64,000 bases of DNA from Crotophaga sulcirostris (taxonomy: Eukaryota > Chordata > Aves > Cuculiformes > Crotophagidae), in the NCBI GenBank assembly GCA_013397455.1, contig VYZB01000381.1, positions 500,087 to 564,086 on the forward strand, read 5' to 3'. Position numbers and translations under genes: made by a program. Shown here one piece after another: positions 25,571-39,739 of the stretch. The notes under the pieces are model-generated. The model saw nothing but the letters and a program-made list of their open reading frames with translations, made no database searches and had not been told where the DNA came from. Position 1 is the stretch's first letter; every line of letters begins with the position of its first letter.

Positions 25571-28500
25571 TATTTCCATGGACAGGCAGCTGGTAAAACC
25601 TGCTCAGTGGTAATGCAGGAGAAAGTCAATGTATATAAGCAATAAATACGATGGAGGGAACGTACTGGTGAGACTGGTCCAAGGGGAGGAATGAAGTGCC
25701 GTGCAGAGGTGCCCTGTTAGGTCCAGGTTAACGAGCATGGAAATGAGGAAGAGTTTCATCTCTTCTGAGGTAATTTATCCTGTCCAGCAGGAGTCTGTGA
25801 ATGTTGCTTACCAAACACAACTAACAGAAAGCTACATGGGAACAGAGCTGCCCTCACCCATGGAACAGCATTCCCTATAGCAGAAGAAGGTCAGATTCTT
25901 ATCCTTTTCTGACAGCAGATACATGGAAGGTGTTAGCAGCAAAAATGAATGTATTCACTTGATGCTCATTTTGGCACTTATTTCTGGGGTCTCCTCTTCC
26001 TGGTTCCCTTTTTGTTTTGTTGATCTCTTTTTGCACTAGAGAAAACTGTAAATTTAGGACCCTGATCAGTGATGCCCCTTCCATTTTGCAGGTTCCCAAA
26101 GCATCCTGGATTTGCTAGGGCTGGTTTTATCTTATTGCCATTTGATTCCATGGAGACATTCCCAAATCCCTTGTAGAATGCTACCTCTACTCTGTAGTAA
26201 CACAACCCAGTCAATCACGTAGAAATTCTTTCCAAAAGAAATTCAAGGCTCCAATATTTTATAGGTGCTTTGAAAATATTTCAGACAGAAGAGCTGGAAA
26301 CGCTCTGGGGGCTCCTGCCAGCCTCTCCAACAAAGGCCAGCACATGCTTGTTCTTACTGCAAATCGCAGGTGATTTTGTCCATTTCTAGACAGAAGCAAT
26401 GCCCTTTAGGACTGTCAGAGACTGACAGGAAACAGAACAAAAATGTCGCAAATTATAAGAAAATATCAGCTCCCCAGGCTAACTGCTATCAGTGGCAAAT
26501 GAGCCCTGAAATATTTGGGTCTTTATTTCACTTGTTACTCATAATTTCCTCTTCCCTCTGCCAATTCCCATGGTGCCACCTCTCTAGAATCCCTCTCCCT
26601 TCTCTCTCTGTACAGTTTGCAAAGTGTCTCAGTTCTCATTTTATCACCAAGGACCCAACCTTTCCCCTCACTCAGTCTCCAGCTCCCTAATTGGTTTTGT
26701 TACTCTTCTTAGGACTCACATCTTTTTTTCCCAGTAAGCTCTGGTAACACAGGTAAGTCATGGCACTGTGAGGGAAGAAGCACGTGAGCTGCAAGAGTGT
26801 AGGCATATGTTTTACTTTTAATATGCTCATTAGCTGCAGTGAGGTTACTTACACACAACCTTAGTACAAGCAGAAATGTTCACAGGACCATGTCCTCCCA
26901 GTCTCACACTGCAGAACTCATACAGCTTTTTCCAACAAGATTACATTACAAACTTACACTCTGTGTACTTTGTTCTGTGACCCAGTTTTTCCCCTCCTGT
27001 TCAGTGTGAGGGTTTCAGATCATTTTCCATCACACTGATAAGCCCATGGTTTTGGTGCAGAATCCTGACACAGACTTTACTGTTCAGGATCTCATGCCTG
27101 AATTCAGTGCCCAGGTAGGTAAACTTTAGAAATTACTACACAATGTACCCACATGCTAAGAAACTGCATGTATGAAAAATGAAACACCTTCACAGATACC
27201 AAGTCTCTGCAATGAGGAGAACAAGGGCCTGTGCATTACAAAAAAAAAATGTTTTGCAGCTGAAAAGATGGGGTAGCATCAAAACCTGGAAGCAAAAAGT
27301 GATTCTCTGCAGTCTAGCTCTAGGTTGAGGGTGGGAGACAGACTGCATGACTCACGCATTTTGGAGGAGAAAGCAGCTTCCATAGTCTTTAATATCAATG
27401 GATTTTAATCATAGAAGCAACATGAAAATTTTTCAGCTTCAGCTGTTCTCCCACTTTCCTGCAGACTTTGAAATCAGAACAAAGTGATGTGATACTAATA
27501 GTAAGAAACATTAAAGAAAAGTTGCGTTACTAGTAAAAAAATATTAAAAAGGGGAACAACCACACAAACCATCTTATGAACCTTGGTCTCCCAGCTGGCC
27601 TCTGAACACTGTGCTGCAAGGTACTGTTACCTATACCACCTCCCTCAGTCTCCCCCAGACAGAACTCCTCTGAATCTCCATTTCACATAGCAGATAACAC
27701 TCCCAGAGTACTCCTGAAAACGACACTCACTCTCGCCCTGAAAGTGAGTATCCCGTGTTCATTTTAGCTGAAGACAGATTATAGGTAGACAACACATCAG
27801 GCAGTGTTTCAGAAACAGAAATGAGTGTATGCAACAGAAGATGGAACATAAAAACTCAGAGCACGTAGTGACCTTAAAGAGGAAGGGATGAGGCTCCTCT
27901 TTATGGCTCAAAATGATGGGGAAGAGAGTAACACAAAGTCTTTCCCCATACAAGGAAACAAGATATTAGCTTTAGAAACTGCTCATAGCAGAGATGTGGA
28001 AAAACTGAGTGAGCACCTAATGCAAGATGACCAGAGCAAACTCCCAGATGATGGTGAACAAGAGTGAACAAAGAATGAAACCAAAATGAGTGCGTTCATG
28101 CAGAAGTTATCGGAGAGTAGGAGACACCAGTACTAAATGTTGGTTAACAGGGGCATTATAATATACTGAACCAAACAGATTGTCTCAGAACATCTAAGTC
28201 TCAATATAAAAGTAAGATTAGCTTTTTTATTACAATAGTTGGACAGAACCAGGTATTACACAAAAAGAGCTTCATGGCTAAGTTACGGCTATGCATCAAT
28301 AGCATAAGGCAGAATTTGTGTGGATGGTAGGAGAAAAAGACAGAGGGGCAGGACTGAGGGTGATCCATGCTACACGCACATAAGCAAGGAACTGCAGCTC
28401 TTTAAGTCATAGAAAAGAGGACTTCATGTGTTCATTTTGGAGAACATGCAGTAATCATCACCTTTTTTACCTCTTAGCAAATATCTTACTGACAGCTAAT

Positions 28501-31362
28501 GAAGACAATCACAGAAAGCAACAAGCAGGAGGTGGAAGAACCTGCACCACCCTCATACCCAGTTGCTCCTGCAAATCCATGACTTGCCCTTCCACTCCCA
28601 GGCAGAGCTGATTTTTGGTTTAGCAGCAACACCTGCAGGCTGGGTCCCTTAAAATCCTGCAAGCTTACAGTAAGATGTGGTAGCCCCAAAGAAGTCAGTT
28701 CTCTATTAGAGACAAGACAGCACATAACTGGGGACAGACAGAATCTGTTCAAGGTCAGCCAATAAATCAGTGGCAGACCTAGATCTAGAATCTGTGTCCC
28801 CAGTCAGGCCTGCAGTTGGTCAGCAGTGTGGTTGCGACTTTCTGCCTCAGTTGCTTTAAGACTCTCCCGAGCGATCACCCTGACGCCCAAAAAATTACTC
28901 CATCTCACATAATCTGATTCACTTCCACCAACTGGAGGAGTGTTTGTTTCAAAGGCCAGTTCAGAATTGACATTCCTGCAGTAGGGACTGTGCTGCCCTC
29001 CCTATCCACACACCACCACATCGAGAGGACACAAATAGGGTAGTGGCTTCTGGTGCTGGCAGTCCCCTGCCACTAAGCAAGCATGAGAATGAAACTAACT
29101 TTAGCTTAAGTTGCTTGTTCATAAAATGTAAAACTGAAATAATTACAGTATCTCTGCTGCTGCAAAACTTTGTTTTACTGAATGCTTTTACCTTCAGCAT
29201 CACGTTTGGGGAATTTTAAACAGGCAAGTGGAAGAAGGTCTGATTGAAGATGAAGTTAAGTGAAAGAAATTGGTCTCATTTAGCACATGACAGGATTCAT
29301 CTGTGTTCCCAAGTCCACTGAGGTAGCATCATGGGCATTTCATATTCATGAGCTGCTGCGACACTGTGTCCCCTCATTTACAAAGCACCGTGTTCAGCAA
29401 ATTCTGTCCCTGTGGACACTCTGTGCATTTCATGGTCTTGTCAGAGAGACATCAAACACTTCAGTAACCAAATACCAGAAAATGGCTTTTAATTAGCGCA
29501 TCTCAATGCAATAAATAATTTTTTCTCTCTAAGTGGAAAAACGGAGAATTAAAAAAAGAAAAGAAAAAAAGTGGAAAGCAACAGGCAAAAAAAAAAATCT
29601 TCAAAAAAATATAAGGAACAAGGGACACAGACAGCTTCTGCTGAACACACAAACAAGCCTGAAGCCTCTTGGAAGCTTTCTCAGGAGAGCAGCAGGCAAA
29701 TGGAGAGGATAGAGAACACTTCTTTGGATGCTTGGACATTAATTTCATAGGGATGCCTTTCCCTGACTGAAATTGCCCTACTAGTAGGCCAATACGGAAC
29801 AGCATACCCGCCTGATCAGCCAGCAGGGAGATGAAAACAGTCGAGTGAAAAGCAGGCAGTACCACAGCTACTAGGGCATTGCCTTAAAAGCTGAGACAAG
29901 GAGAAAATAACCTGAGTGTCCTGTGTTCCAAAGTGCTCTTTTGAGAAGAGAATGGTGACAGCACAACCTGGCTGGGAAAAGTCACCCAGTGAGCAGGTGT
30001 CAGAGGTTTCATAGGATCTAGGGGAGGTCGCACAGCAAATTCAGAACTGACCCTCTAGCCCTGCCTTAAAAAATTATGCATTTGCCTTGTAAGAGACAAA
30101 ATATTTTTTTCTTCAGCTACCAAGCTCTGATGATATCAGCTAGATGGATGACTGGTGGGGAGGTCGAGCGGTCCTCAAGACACTCTACTTGCTTAGATAG
30201 CATCAGGCTTTCACAGACTGCTTGGCGTGGCATGGCTTATTCCTCACCTGAGAGCTTGCTGGGGACAGGCATCAGGTGTATTTGCTACTTCCCAATGCTG
30301 CTACTGACACTACGCTGCTGCCCAGTTTCAAGCCCTGGGAAGCATGAAGAGAGACTGGGCACAGAAAGGCCACATCAGATGAGCTGCTGGGCTCAGTGCA
30401 GGCCTTCAACGGGCAGTAACCCATGGCTTGTATTGTGCAAGAAGTAACAGCAGACACTGAGGGCTTTAAAGATGAGGAATCTCTTAATACAGAAGTTTGT
30501 TTACCAGCAGCAGAACAGAGCCTTTCCAACAGCCCCCTGACAGAGCACTATGCCTGCCCTCCTTTTCAGTAACACCTGTTTTCCTATTTTCAAAGGCTGT
30601 TCCCTGTTCCTTTGCAGTATTACCCTGCTGAAACATACTCAGAAGGTGGTGGGGCAGCAGATGAGAAGGCATGAGGTTCCTAGGGAGAGTCTGGTGAACT
30701 CAGAAACACAAGCCCCTCCTCAACAATGCTGGAAATGAGTGATTCTGCATTACAGCGTGGCAGGAAAAGCAGCTTCTCAGGATGCTCCTGTGGAAGTATG
30801 TTCGAGAGCAGGCGTGCCTGATTCTATTTCATCCTCTTCATGTTACGCTAGAAAAACAAGACAAACTACATTTCTTTTATGCTAAATCCTTAGGTTTTTT
30901 ATTTTTTCATATATATATTTATTAAAAAATGCCTCTTTGATCGGCAGCACCCATGACACTTCCACATCCAGCAACTCCTCAGAAGCCTCCCTCCCTCCAC
31001 ACAAGGCCACCACTGCTGACAGCCAGCCGGGTTTGATCAGAGCCACTCAGAATCAGATTTTCATAAGACAGATGAGGAATCTTACTGCTGCTCTCTCTCA
31101 TATCAGATGAGGAACTGAGGGGGAGGGAGAACGGGTCCTGAGGGAATGACACTACAATCAAGGGCTACGCAGTTCTCTCTCTGTCCCTCCACTGCTGCAA
31201 TTTTCAAAGGACTTTGCCTCAGGCAGTTTTAAATGATGGTGTCTCAATTCTGTAATCATCTTTCAAGAGCTTTTTCTTAAAGGGTATTTTAGGTAAACCT
31301 AGTCCGTCAACTACACTTATGGACTCAGCAATCACACACCCAGTACAACTGTGTATCTACCA

Positions 31363-31418
31363 TATCACAGAATTTAGTGATGGAAGATGCCTACCCAGAC
31401 CATCCTTTTCAGCCCCCA
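31363..31418 (-). repeat. Possible decayed CR1 3' tail
   Basis: The words atcacagaattt, gatggaagatgcctacc, agaccatcc and cagcccccaac follow the order of a bird CR1 3' end on the minus strand, but similarity is weak. Confidence 0.35.
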
Positions 31419-32995
31419 ACAAGCTGTGTGTGCTCCCTTGCAATTAAACTGACCACTGCCCCTTGGCCAGGGGTCTGCTGCTTCAAATAAGACTTCAGAC
31501 ATATCCCTTGGGACATATTCTCTGCTCCCCCCTGCCCAGTGCAGCTGTCAGGAGGGAGCCTTCCTTGAACACCCGTGGCTGTAGATGACAATGCCAGCAG
31601 TCACTGGAGGAGTTCAAACTGGCCTGGAACAACAGGTCAGTGGAAACCATCAGGTTGGGCTGAGTCTGCCCTTCACTGACCTTGCACAGAGACTCGGGGT
31701 AGCAAGCTAGGGGAGCAACCAAGGGGAGGATTGCAGTGTGCTGACAGAGCCACACACAAAGTCATAGTACAGAATACCAGAAACTCAGCAGTCACTGACA
31801 CTCTGTCTCAGGCCCTTCGCTTCAGCCTATTCACACCACTTACAAAACACCCTGGTTTTCACTCCATCTCCATTTCACTGATGCTCAGAACTTTTCATCC
31901 ATTCACCTCTTTCCAAACCACTCCACTACTGCCTCCTGAGCCTGTGAAGTACCCACTGGCCATCTCCCTGGTTGTTCCTGCAAAATTCCCCCCTCTCTTA
32001 CCCTCATGCTCAGCCAATGCAGCTGTCCTTGCAGCTCACAGTCCCTGGAATCACCAGCACTTGTTGTTCTCCGTAAAAACAGCAGCTCACCAGGCAAAAC
32101 TTTATCAGGAATGAAAGAGCCAACAATGCTGCACTCTACTTTCAGCCCTGTTTGGAGCAACTTCATTATTGGTGCATATTCACATGCGGCTCAAGAGACG
32201 TTTGATACTTTATGGCAATGAATTCCAGGTACCAGATATCCTGTGAGGGCTGTCTCCCACTTGACAGACAGACATCACTCTCCAGAAGGATGTGGGGATG
32301 ACCATATGCCCATTTCCTTAATTTGTTTTCTTTTTTTTCAAGCCAGCAAGATTAACCTTTGATGGAGCACTAAAACATTTTCCATCCTGTTCAAATGCAA
32401 AGGAGCTGCTGGCACGGCCAGAAGGGTAAGAAGTCCTTCTAGAGGTTTGACATTGTATAGAGAGGTCTAATCGTCAGCTCTGCTTCCTTGAGGAGGTTTC
32501 CCAGCAGGCAGGAAAGGGTTTTGCCTTGAGGGCAAAGATCTAGTGTCTGTCTCCTGGCAGCTTTCCTCACTTGCAGGTCAGGTTTGGGTTGTCTGTGTAG
32601 CACAGTCAGGCTTTCATTTCATTCAGCGGTCTCATTCACATACACTATCTGTTTTAAAATAACAAGCTGTTGTTCCTGCAGACAGAGAATCATACATCAC
32701 CTCCCAGTCCTCCAAGAAAAGCCTTGTTCTAGGAGCTATGTATCCCAAGGGTAACAAAGAGAAGGGGAGAAGGGACTTCTGAAGATGGGGCAATAATCTA
32801 TGGGGGAAGGATAACTGGGAGAGAGATGACAACCTTAGCTAACAAGCTCCCATAGAGTGCTGAGGAGAAAAATTTAAGGGCAATGTAGCGAGGAGACAGG
32901 CTTATGGGGGAGCACAACTCAGCAGTGCAGAACTGGTGGACAAGAAAGGAACAACAAAGAAACCTTCAGCCAAAAAGACAAAGCAGTTTGCTGAT

Positions 32996-33019
32996 GGGGG
33001 GGGCTGGGGCAGGGCAGGG
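32996..33019 (+). other. G-quadruplex-type tract
   Basis: Four G runs (G8, G4, G3, G3) are separated by only two bases each, which fits the canonical G-quadruplex pattern on the plus strand, the template strand for IFT43. Confidence 0.7.
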
Positions 33020-36000
33020 AAGAGGAAACACCAGCATTTCTCATCCTGGCAGAAAACAGCCCTTTGTAGCTGCACGCCAGGCAGAGTAAAGCCAAATGAA
33101 ATACCCAAGCAACAGTCGAAGCAGAGACTCTACTGCCCTGCCGTGGAAAGGAGCAAAGGGAGGAGAAAGCCTTTCAAAGTGAACTTGGTTGTTCTGTCTT
33201 CCCTCCCACTTCATGATTAAGAATAGTCTGCACTTGGGAGCCCCTGGCTGCTACAGAAAAGGAAGCAGTGCTCCGCAGCACTTTTTAAATTCCACCGATA
33301 GTCTCACATCTCCCATCTCATGCAGTTTCCTTGCCATACAGAACTCAGTCACTGCTGCCCATTTCCCCTGTAGACATGAACAGAAAATTGAGCAATTACC
33401 CTTAAACTCCTCTGCCTCAGATAGCCCAGATTGCTACATACACAGCATTAAGCCCCCAATTACCCCTGGCCAAAAGTGACTCCACTAGGCCTGTCCTTTA
33501 GGAATTAAACACTTTTGTTGCTTGTGAAGGTTTATTATTCCTCAAGCTGTGATGTATTAAATCCTGCTAAAGGAGGTTTCCCACCACACAGAGGAGCTGG
33601 CCCACCCCCATGACAAGGTTCAGGTGGACACACAACCACCCAGCAAAGGTGCATTATCCATTCGCTATGGCTGTGTACTGGCCTGTACCAGGGTGTGTTC
33701 AGGAGGATGGGCACTAAGCTCTCAGCGGGTGCTCTAGGAAACTCCAATATCCATCAGCGATACAATCCAGAGCTGTTTCTGGAGAGACACTGCACGTTTT
33801 CAAAACGCTTTTTCCAGCCTGGAGTTTTAAAGGAGCAAACAGTGCTTTTCGTCAAACACCTATCTTTAGTTTCCTATAACTTAAAACTGGCTCCTCTTTA
33901 AAGTATCTCTCTTGTCCTGGACTAACTTATGTGAGGAAGGGATATGGATTTGAGAAAACAAATTCTGAGCACGGCATGAGCCAAGGTACTTAACTGCTAA
34001 TATTTCAACAGTTTTGACTTGCACGTTCTGGGTTTCCCTGTGCAACTGTAATGAATGGCTGAAACTGCAGACAGTTCCCATATGTGTCGCTGTCTGGTCC
34101 ACCCACCTACAATCTCCCATATTACTTTAGACTTTCCTCAGAGCCTGAGAAGCAACTGTCCTCCTCTCCCAAACTCCTGTGGAGACGAGGAATCAGATGC
34201 GATTTCATGCAGAGGGTGAATGGCCAGGAGCAGTGAGAGGATTCTACTTTTCTTTCTGAAACTACAAAGTATATCGAGCTCAAAAGTCTCCACTTGGTTG
34301 TACAACCTTCCCTCCACTCTCTGCATGCCAAACTGGGCTCTCACCAGGCCCTATGCTTTTTTAACATTTTCTCCAATGGACTCTAAATTCTAAGCCTCTA
34401 GGTGTTAGTGCTGTATAAATGGTCACAACTGAGCACATTTCAAATACACAAATACCCACCTTTTTAAGGGCATATAGTTTTGTCATTCATTCTTCTAATG
34501 AAAAGGTTGGGTGGGGGACAAACAATGTTAATGGAATGGTACAGCTATGCTTTCTAATAGGTTAAAGGAAGGCAATCCAAATGCATTGGTTGACAGCAGC
34601 AATCATTACACAACTTCGCCTGTTCATATTAAGGTGTACAAGCTAACACATTATGCAGCACAAAATAACCGTGACCCATCCTTGGGGATCCATACACCAA
34701 TGTCTTGTCTTCTGTGTGTTTAGAAACTGAGCTGTTAAGAGTTAATGACACAAGGCAAGTGCAGTTCTGTGTGAAGGGAAGGCTGGTATGACTCAACTTA
34801 CTGCACAGTCCACAGCATGCGACTCTCTGCCTTCCGCATCAGGCAGTTGTTTGTATATCTCTGCTCATTCAAAAAAGTAATTGTATTCAAGTTCCAGAGT
34901 GTGTTTATATATCACTTTTCTTCACTGCAATTGCTGAGCCCAAATGGAAAACTCCTCTCTCAGAATAGCTTGCATAATCTCACTGTAGGAATAGGACTAC
35001 AAGCATGCAATGCACTGACCTGTTTAGAGATTCTCCATATGCAAATTAGATCTGCAACCAAGTGTATTTGACTGTATCAGAAACTGCTTGTGTTAGAACC
35101 ATAATCAGATCAGTGGGATCTTTCTTCTAACAAACAGATTTAATCCAAAACTGAACCCTGGTTTGCAAACAGTCCAGATTCAACTGTTAACAATAGGTTA
35201 GGCACAGATAAATAAGTGAACTGTATTAGGACTTGCTATGTCTTCATACCACATTCTGTATCAATTCTAGTCTGTATTTATTACCCAAGGTCTTGGAGCA
35301 CTAAAAGTCACATGCTGCAAACACATTGCAAGCATTTTTATGCCTGGTTAGCAAAGACAGTTATACTCTGAATACAAGACCAAGGTTCAACAAGAAGGAT
35401 AGCACAAGTGCAAACAGTCAAAGAGCTGTTCAGAACAGACTATCAGCCTCAGTGACAATACGCTGAAATTTAAGAAGCCCAAGAAACTTCCCAGGGGGGA
35501 AATTAAGTCTATTCTGAAGATGCCAATGCTATAAAGGTGCCAGTTTTGCAAGTCATATGTTGCAATGCTTAATCTGTCAGGAAGGCCCAAATAAGTCTTC
35601 ATTTAATCTCATTAACCATACTGATGTCTGATCTTTTGTGACTCCTGGTAATTCTTCTGATGCTTGGTGATATTTTACAGATGCAGCTTTTTATATACTA
35701 TACAATATTCTTAGCCCTTGAAAATTGAGGTAGCTCCTAAAGACTTTAATGAATTTCTATGCTCCCCACAGTTATCTAGTGCTCATCACGAAACTCATAC
35801 TGTGGATTTCTCCTGAGATTTCTCTTGGCTTATTCAGTCCTAGAAGAGCAGGTAATATACACTTAAAAAAAAAAATAGTGCTAAGTTAGGAGTCCAGTAG
35901 ATTTCACAGCATCCTGTACAGGGACTGGATTACCCACCAGTGCCTATGTTTAGCCTGTGATCTATGATCTTGGGTTAGAGCAAGTGGATTTTTTAAATTA

Positions 36001-36513
36001 AGAACTGCCTCATGGCAGAGACCCCAGGAGAGCAGTGCAGGCACTTGTCCTTATGGGAACAAGAAAAGGATGTTACTATAAAACATAAGAGAGGCTTTCA
36101 GAAGAGCATACAATTACCTAAACTAGGGGACAGCAGAGATTTCTTTCCCTGATCCTAACCTTTTATTGCTCTTTTTGTTCTCTTTTTGCCCTAGTACACT
36201 GTTCTCCACGTAGAGGCAATCATAAAAAAAGCACGTCCTCCACACTTTCCTTCTTCCCAAAGGTGCTTATCATTCTGTGTTAATAAAGAGCCAGAGTTAA
36301 ACTACAGGTCCACTTCCTCATCCTCCTCTCCACCTCCTTTGCTCTCTCTCCCTCATTCAGCAGCTGGGGTGACATAAGCAGTTCCCACATTTGTTTACCT
36401 CCAGGGTGGTTTGTTTCCTTGCAATTTGTTACATGATGCCTCTGCTCACTTTACTGGAAAACCCCCAGGCATGCATGAAGGCACTTCTTCCAGTCAAGTA
36501 GGTGCTACCTCAC

Positions 36514-36560
36514 CTCCTCCATCATCTGATGCCTCCAGGCTGTGCTGTCTGAGACGATGG
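36514..36560 (-). CDS. IFT43: IFT43 exon 6 (HRLRQHSL...SDDGG)
   Basis: Forty-seven nt. Its first base completes Asp, then it codes HRLRQHSLEASDDGG and gives the first base of the next Asp. This aligns without gaps to human FRLRPQSLNGSDYGG. The acceptor is ttatttgtgttttgctgcag and the donor GAG|gtgagg. It sits only 508 bp from exon 5 and 13.4 kb from exon 7. The length is exactly what the phases of exons 5 and 7 require. Confidence 0.95.
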
Positions 36561-37068
36561 CTGCAGCAAAACACAAATAAAGAAAGAATTTCACCTGCAA
36601 GCCCAGAAAAGCATCTTCTGTGTCCCCTTCCTCCTCACAAGCCTCATGGCATACCAAGGGGAGAGTTCCCAGGTACATTTAGCTTGCAGACTGACCTTCT
36701 TTCACATCCCTCATTGCTAGACTCAGCAGAAATCTCAGCTTACAGTGGTTAAGCAAGATGCCTTTCACCTGAGACAAACCCCTTGACTGCAGACAGTAGG
36801 AGTGGGTCTGGGAGGAAAGGGGGTGCTTCCTACTTTTTCCTTCTTTCTGTCACGTGGGAGTGACAGACATCACCTACTCCCTACCCAGGAAACATACAGT
36901 GATCAGCCTTGCATCATCCCAGGACACATGACATAAATTCATGACAGGTTTTGCACCCTTCTCAAGTTCCAGATCTTGGTGTACTGATGCTTACAGTTGC
37001 CATTTCCCTTCTCCATGAGATAAGATGTAAAAGTTGTGAAAGGAGTCTCAGCAAGAATAGGTACTTAC
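36561..37068 (-). other. IFT43: IFT43 intron 5
   Basis: A 508-bp intron between exons 6 and 5; nothing else was recognised in it. Confidence 0.9.
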
Positions 37069-37101
37069 TCTTCTACTTCTTCTGCATGCTTTCTTCCTGA
37101 C
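37069..37101 (-). CDS. IFT43: IFT43 exon 5, 33-nt microexon
   Basis: Thirty-three nt completing the Lys codon begun in exon 4 and coding SGRKHAEEVE plus two bases of the next codon. It matches human FRRKASEEIE. The acceptor is ccttgtcttgcag and the donor AGA|gtaagt, close to consensus. Exon 6 supplies the last base of the split Asp codon. Phase, position and similarity agree. Confidence 0.93.
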
Positions 37102-39739
37102 CTGCAAGACAAGGAAAGGCTTATGCTTAGAAAAGGCTAGAGAAAATTTAAAACCTGTTTTATCACTATATCACTGTTATTGTGTGAAACAGCTCCTACA
37201 CCAGGTTCAATATAACACATCACACCTTTAAAGAATTCTGAGTGACCATTAAACCAGTGTATCAAAAAGTCTCTGAGTGCATCAGACTGAAACAGAACTA
37301 TTTGGGTCCAAAAAGACAGCTATGCCCTGATACAGCAAGAGTCAGACTCCCTGTTTTTTTAGGTTCTCAGATAATTTTTCATCCCCTCTGACATCAGTTG
37401 CAGGTAAAGATTGCCTGACTGGAATAGAGAGGTCAGCACATTAAGGACTGAAAAAGGTGCTTATACTCTGTCTGCCTACCCCTGAGAGATCAACAGGTTC
37501 TTCCTCCCCCATCGTGCATTAAGATTATCTGGTTGCCTTTGTAGGTTGGGAGCCCCACCTGAGCTGGACAAGTTCAGGTCAGACATGCTGTCACTGCAGT
37601 AAATCAGGGTTGATCTGGCTGAATTAACAGGAGTTCATAGCAATAATAACGTTGTGGGGAGGCAGTGGCAAATGGCAGCTCACTTGCTCTCCACCCCAGC
37701 AAGCCTAAAAGTAATTCAGTCCCGATTAGGGATGCTTGTTCAATATTCAAAATGTAAAACATGGAGGTTGCTGAACCAGCACTTTGAAAAGTTAATTAAA
37801 TGCCAGGTTTCTTTTTAGCAGATACTCCATCACTCACTGATTGCTTTGGCCATTTTGCAGAGTGAAGTTTCATCTCTATGCACTGGGAATAAATATTCTC
37901 CCCTCCCCTGAAGTCAGGGTGCCATGACAAAGAATACATGGGTCTCTCCCCTACCACATGCACTGTCCCAGGACACACCAACATGTAAGAGAAGTTGCTT
38001 TGTTGCCTTGCACTGCTCCTTTCAAAGCACTTCCATGAATGCGACAGGCCTTATCTAGCTCTCATGTTGAATAATCTACTCTTCTAAGAATCAGGAGCAG
38101 AGCAGGGCACAGAGGATGTCTAGCTATGAGGAGAAGAAAGCCCCTTGTCTCCATTGCTCTGCATGGAGCTTGCAGTCTGTGCGAAACTAAAGATGACACT
38201 GAATCAGTGATCTGAGCCCAGTAATAGCCACTGCTATAACCAGAACCGCAGCTGAGTAGGTGATGTTCGCATCTAGGCTTTCAGCTATGTCTGCACCCTA
38301 TCTGTTCATCAGAAGGTGCAGAAGTGCAGTGGAGCTGGGGAATTTAGGAAAGAGCTCTTCACCCTTCTCCTCAGTGCAAAGCACTTTTTTGTGAATCCCC
38401 GATACTAAGGAAAAAGAAAGGGATGAGTTCAGAGAGCCCACCACTGGCTCTCACTGGAGTCTGGAATCTGAAAAGACAGAGATGGAAAGATGATGCAAGA
38501 TTTATCCTATTTTATCCCTTCCTTCTGCCTTTACAGAACTGCTTCCCACACCCTGTCTTCAGAGCCTTGCTCTCACTGAGCTGAAGCATCCCAAATGATG
38601 GCTGTGCACAGCCTCGCACAGTGAGATGATTTCCTGGAGGTTCAATCTAACCTCTTCTTGGCATGATCCTTTTACTCTTGATAATTGCCCAGCCCCAAAT
38701 AACACTCTGTTTCTCAGTACTCACACTTCTTACATCTTTGCTCATCTCCTGTCCCCAGGCAGGACTGAAAAACTCCACACGTTTATGCTTCCCAGGAGAC
38801 GGTCACTCCTGCTATCCCTGTAAGCAATTTCTGTTTCTTTTTCCTGAGCTCCCTGTCATGACAGATATCCAGGTGGCCCACAGGGAAGGCAGTCATACGT
38901 TAGTCCTAGAGGCAGAGACTACTTCACTCATGTTGAGAGACTTAAAGCTTTCTCAACTTTTCCTTGTTATGTTCGGGAAGGTCTTTTTCAGGGCAGTAAG
39001 CAAATACTTCATCATAAAATAGTTGCACCATATTGAAAAAATAGTAATCAGCAGAACAAATTCATAAACCATGAAGGGACAATAGTAGTGACCCCTTCAA
39101 TCCAGAGCCCAGGTGTCAGAACACACTCCTATCAAACAAGACAGTCCCCTCCTCTCTCTAGGGCAAGCTACAGCCCCCCAGTCAGGTGCTGCAGGAGATT
39201 CCTCTGATTCCTCTATTCCAGGCTGTTGAATAGCTGACAAACTGGTCAGAAGACCCTGATAGACCCCAAGTAACCCCATGTTCTGTGACTCCTAGTACAG
39301 AATACCTATTTCTCTTGTAGCTGTGTCCTGGGGCAAAGGATATAGATCTGATCTCACTCAAATGTTCTCTTTGTTCAGTTCTGGCCAGCAGGAATCCTCC
39401 TTCCACATTACCAAGAGGGAGTCGAGCCTCAAAACGGAGGCTCTGCCACCCCCTTCCCCCCATGAACAGGTGAGGGGCCTCAGAGCTGCCCGTAACTCTT
39501 GTGCTGAAGGGTAAAAGGCAGTTCTAATGTAGACATCATCTCTGCTAAACTGTGTCTTTCTCGTTTAATGGACTACCACGGAGATCTAAATGGAGATAAA
39601 GTAGCAGGGCTCAGAGAACGGCCAGGATGCTATCTTCATGCAGCATGACAATGTGCAGTGGTTAATTAGACACCGTTAACCTATTTTAGCAGGGGACATA
39701 ACTGGGATGGATGGGGGGAAATGTCCTTGAAGCCCTTTA

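Larger units (their letters stand above)
23158..36513 (-). other. IFT43: IFT43 intron 6 (13.4 kb)
   Basis: The largest intron in the window. It holds a CpG-rich patch (24120-24610), a 0.7-kb sense CR1 (24853-25570), a probable decayed CR1 tail (31363-31418), a G-quadruplex-type tract (32996-33019) and a TA/T-rich stretch near 30896-30930. The intron bases before exon 6's donor include a pyrimidine-rich run at 36310-36360 on the plus strand. No further exon was found. Confidence 0.85.

Noticed and set aside
28880..28945. Possible exon coding SESDYV
   Set aside because: No suitable acceptor and no agreement with the phases required by exons 5 and 7.
35090..35125. Possible exon coding SDYG (candidate for the segment before exon 7)
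   Set aside because: A stop lies just upstream in frame and no acceptor fits; the 47-nt exon at 36514-36560 matches in phase, length and sequence.
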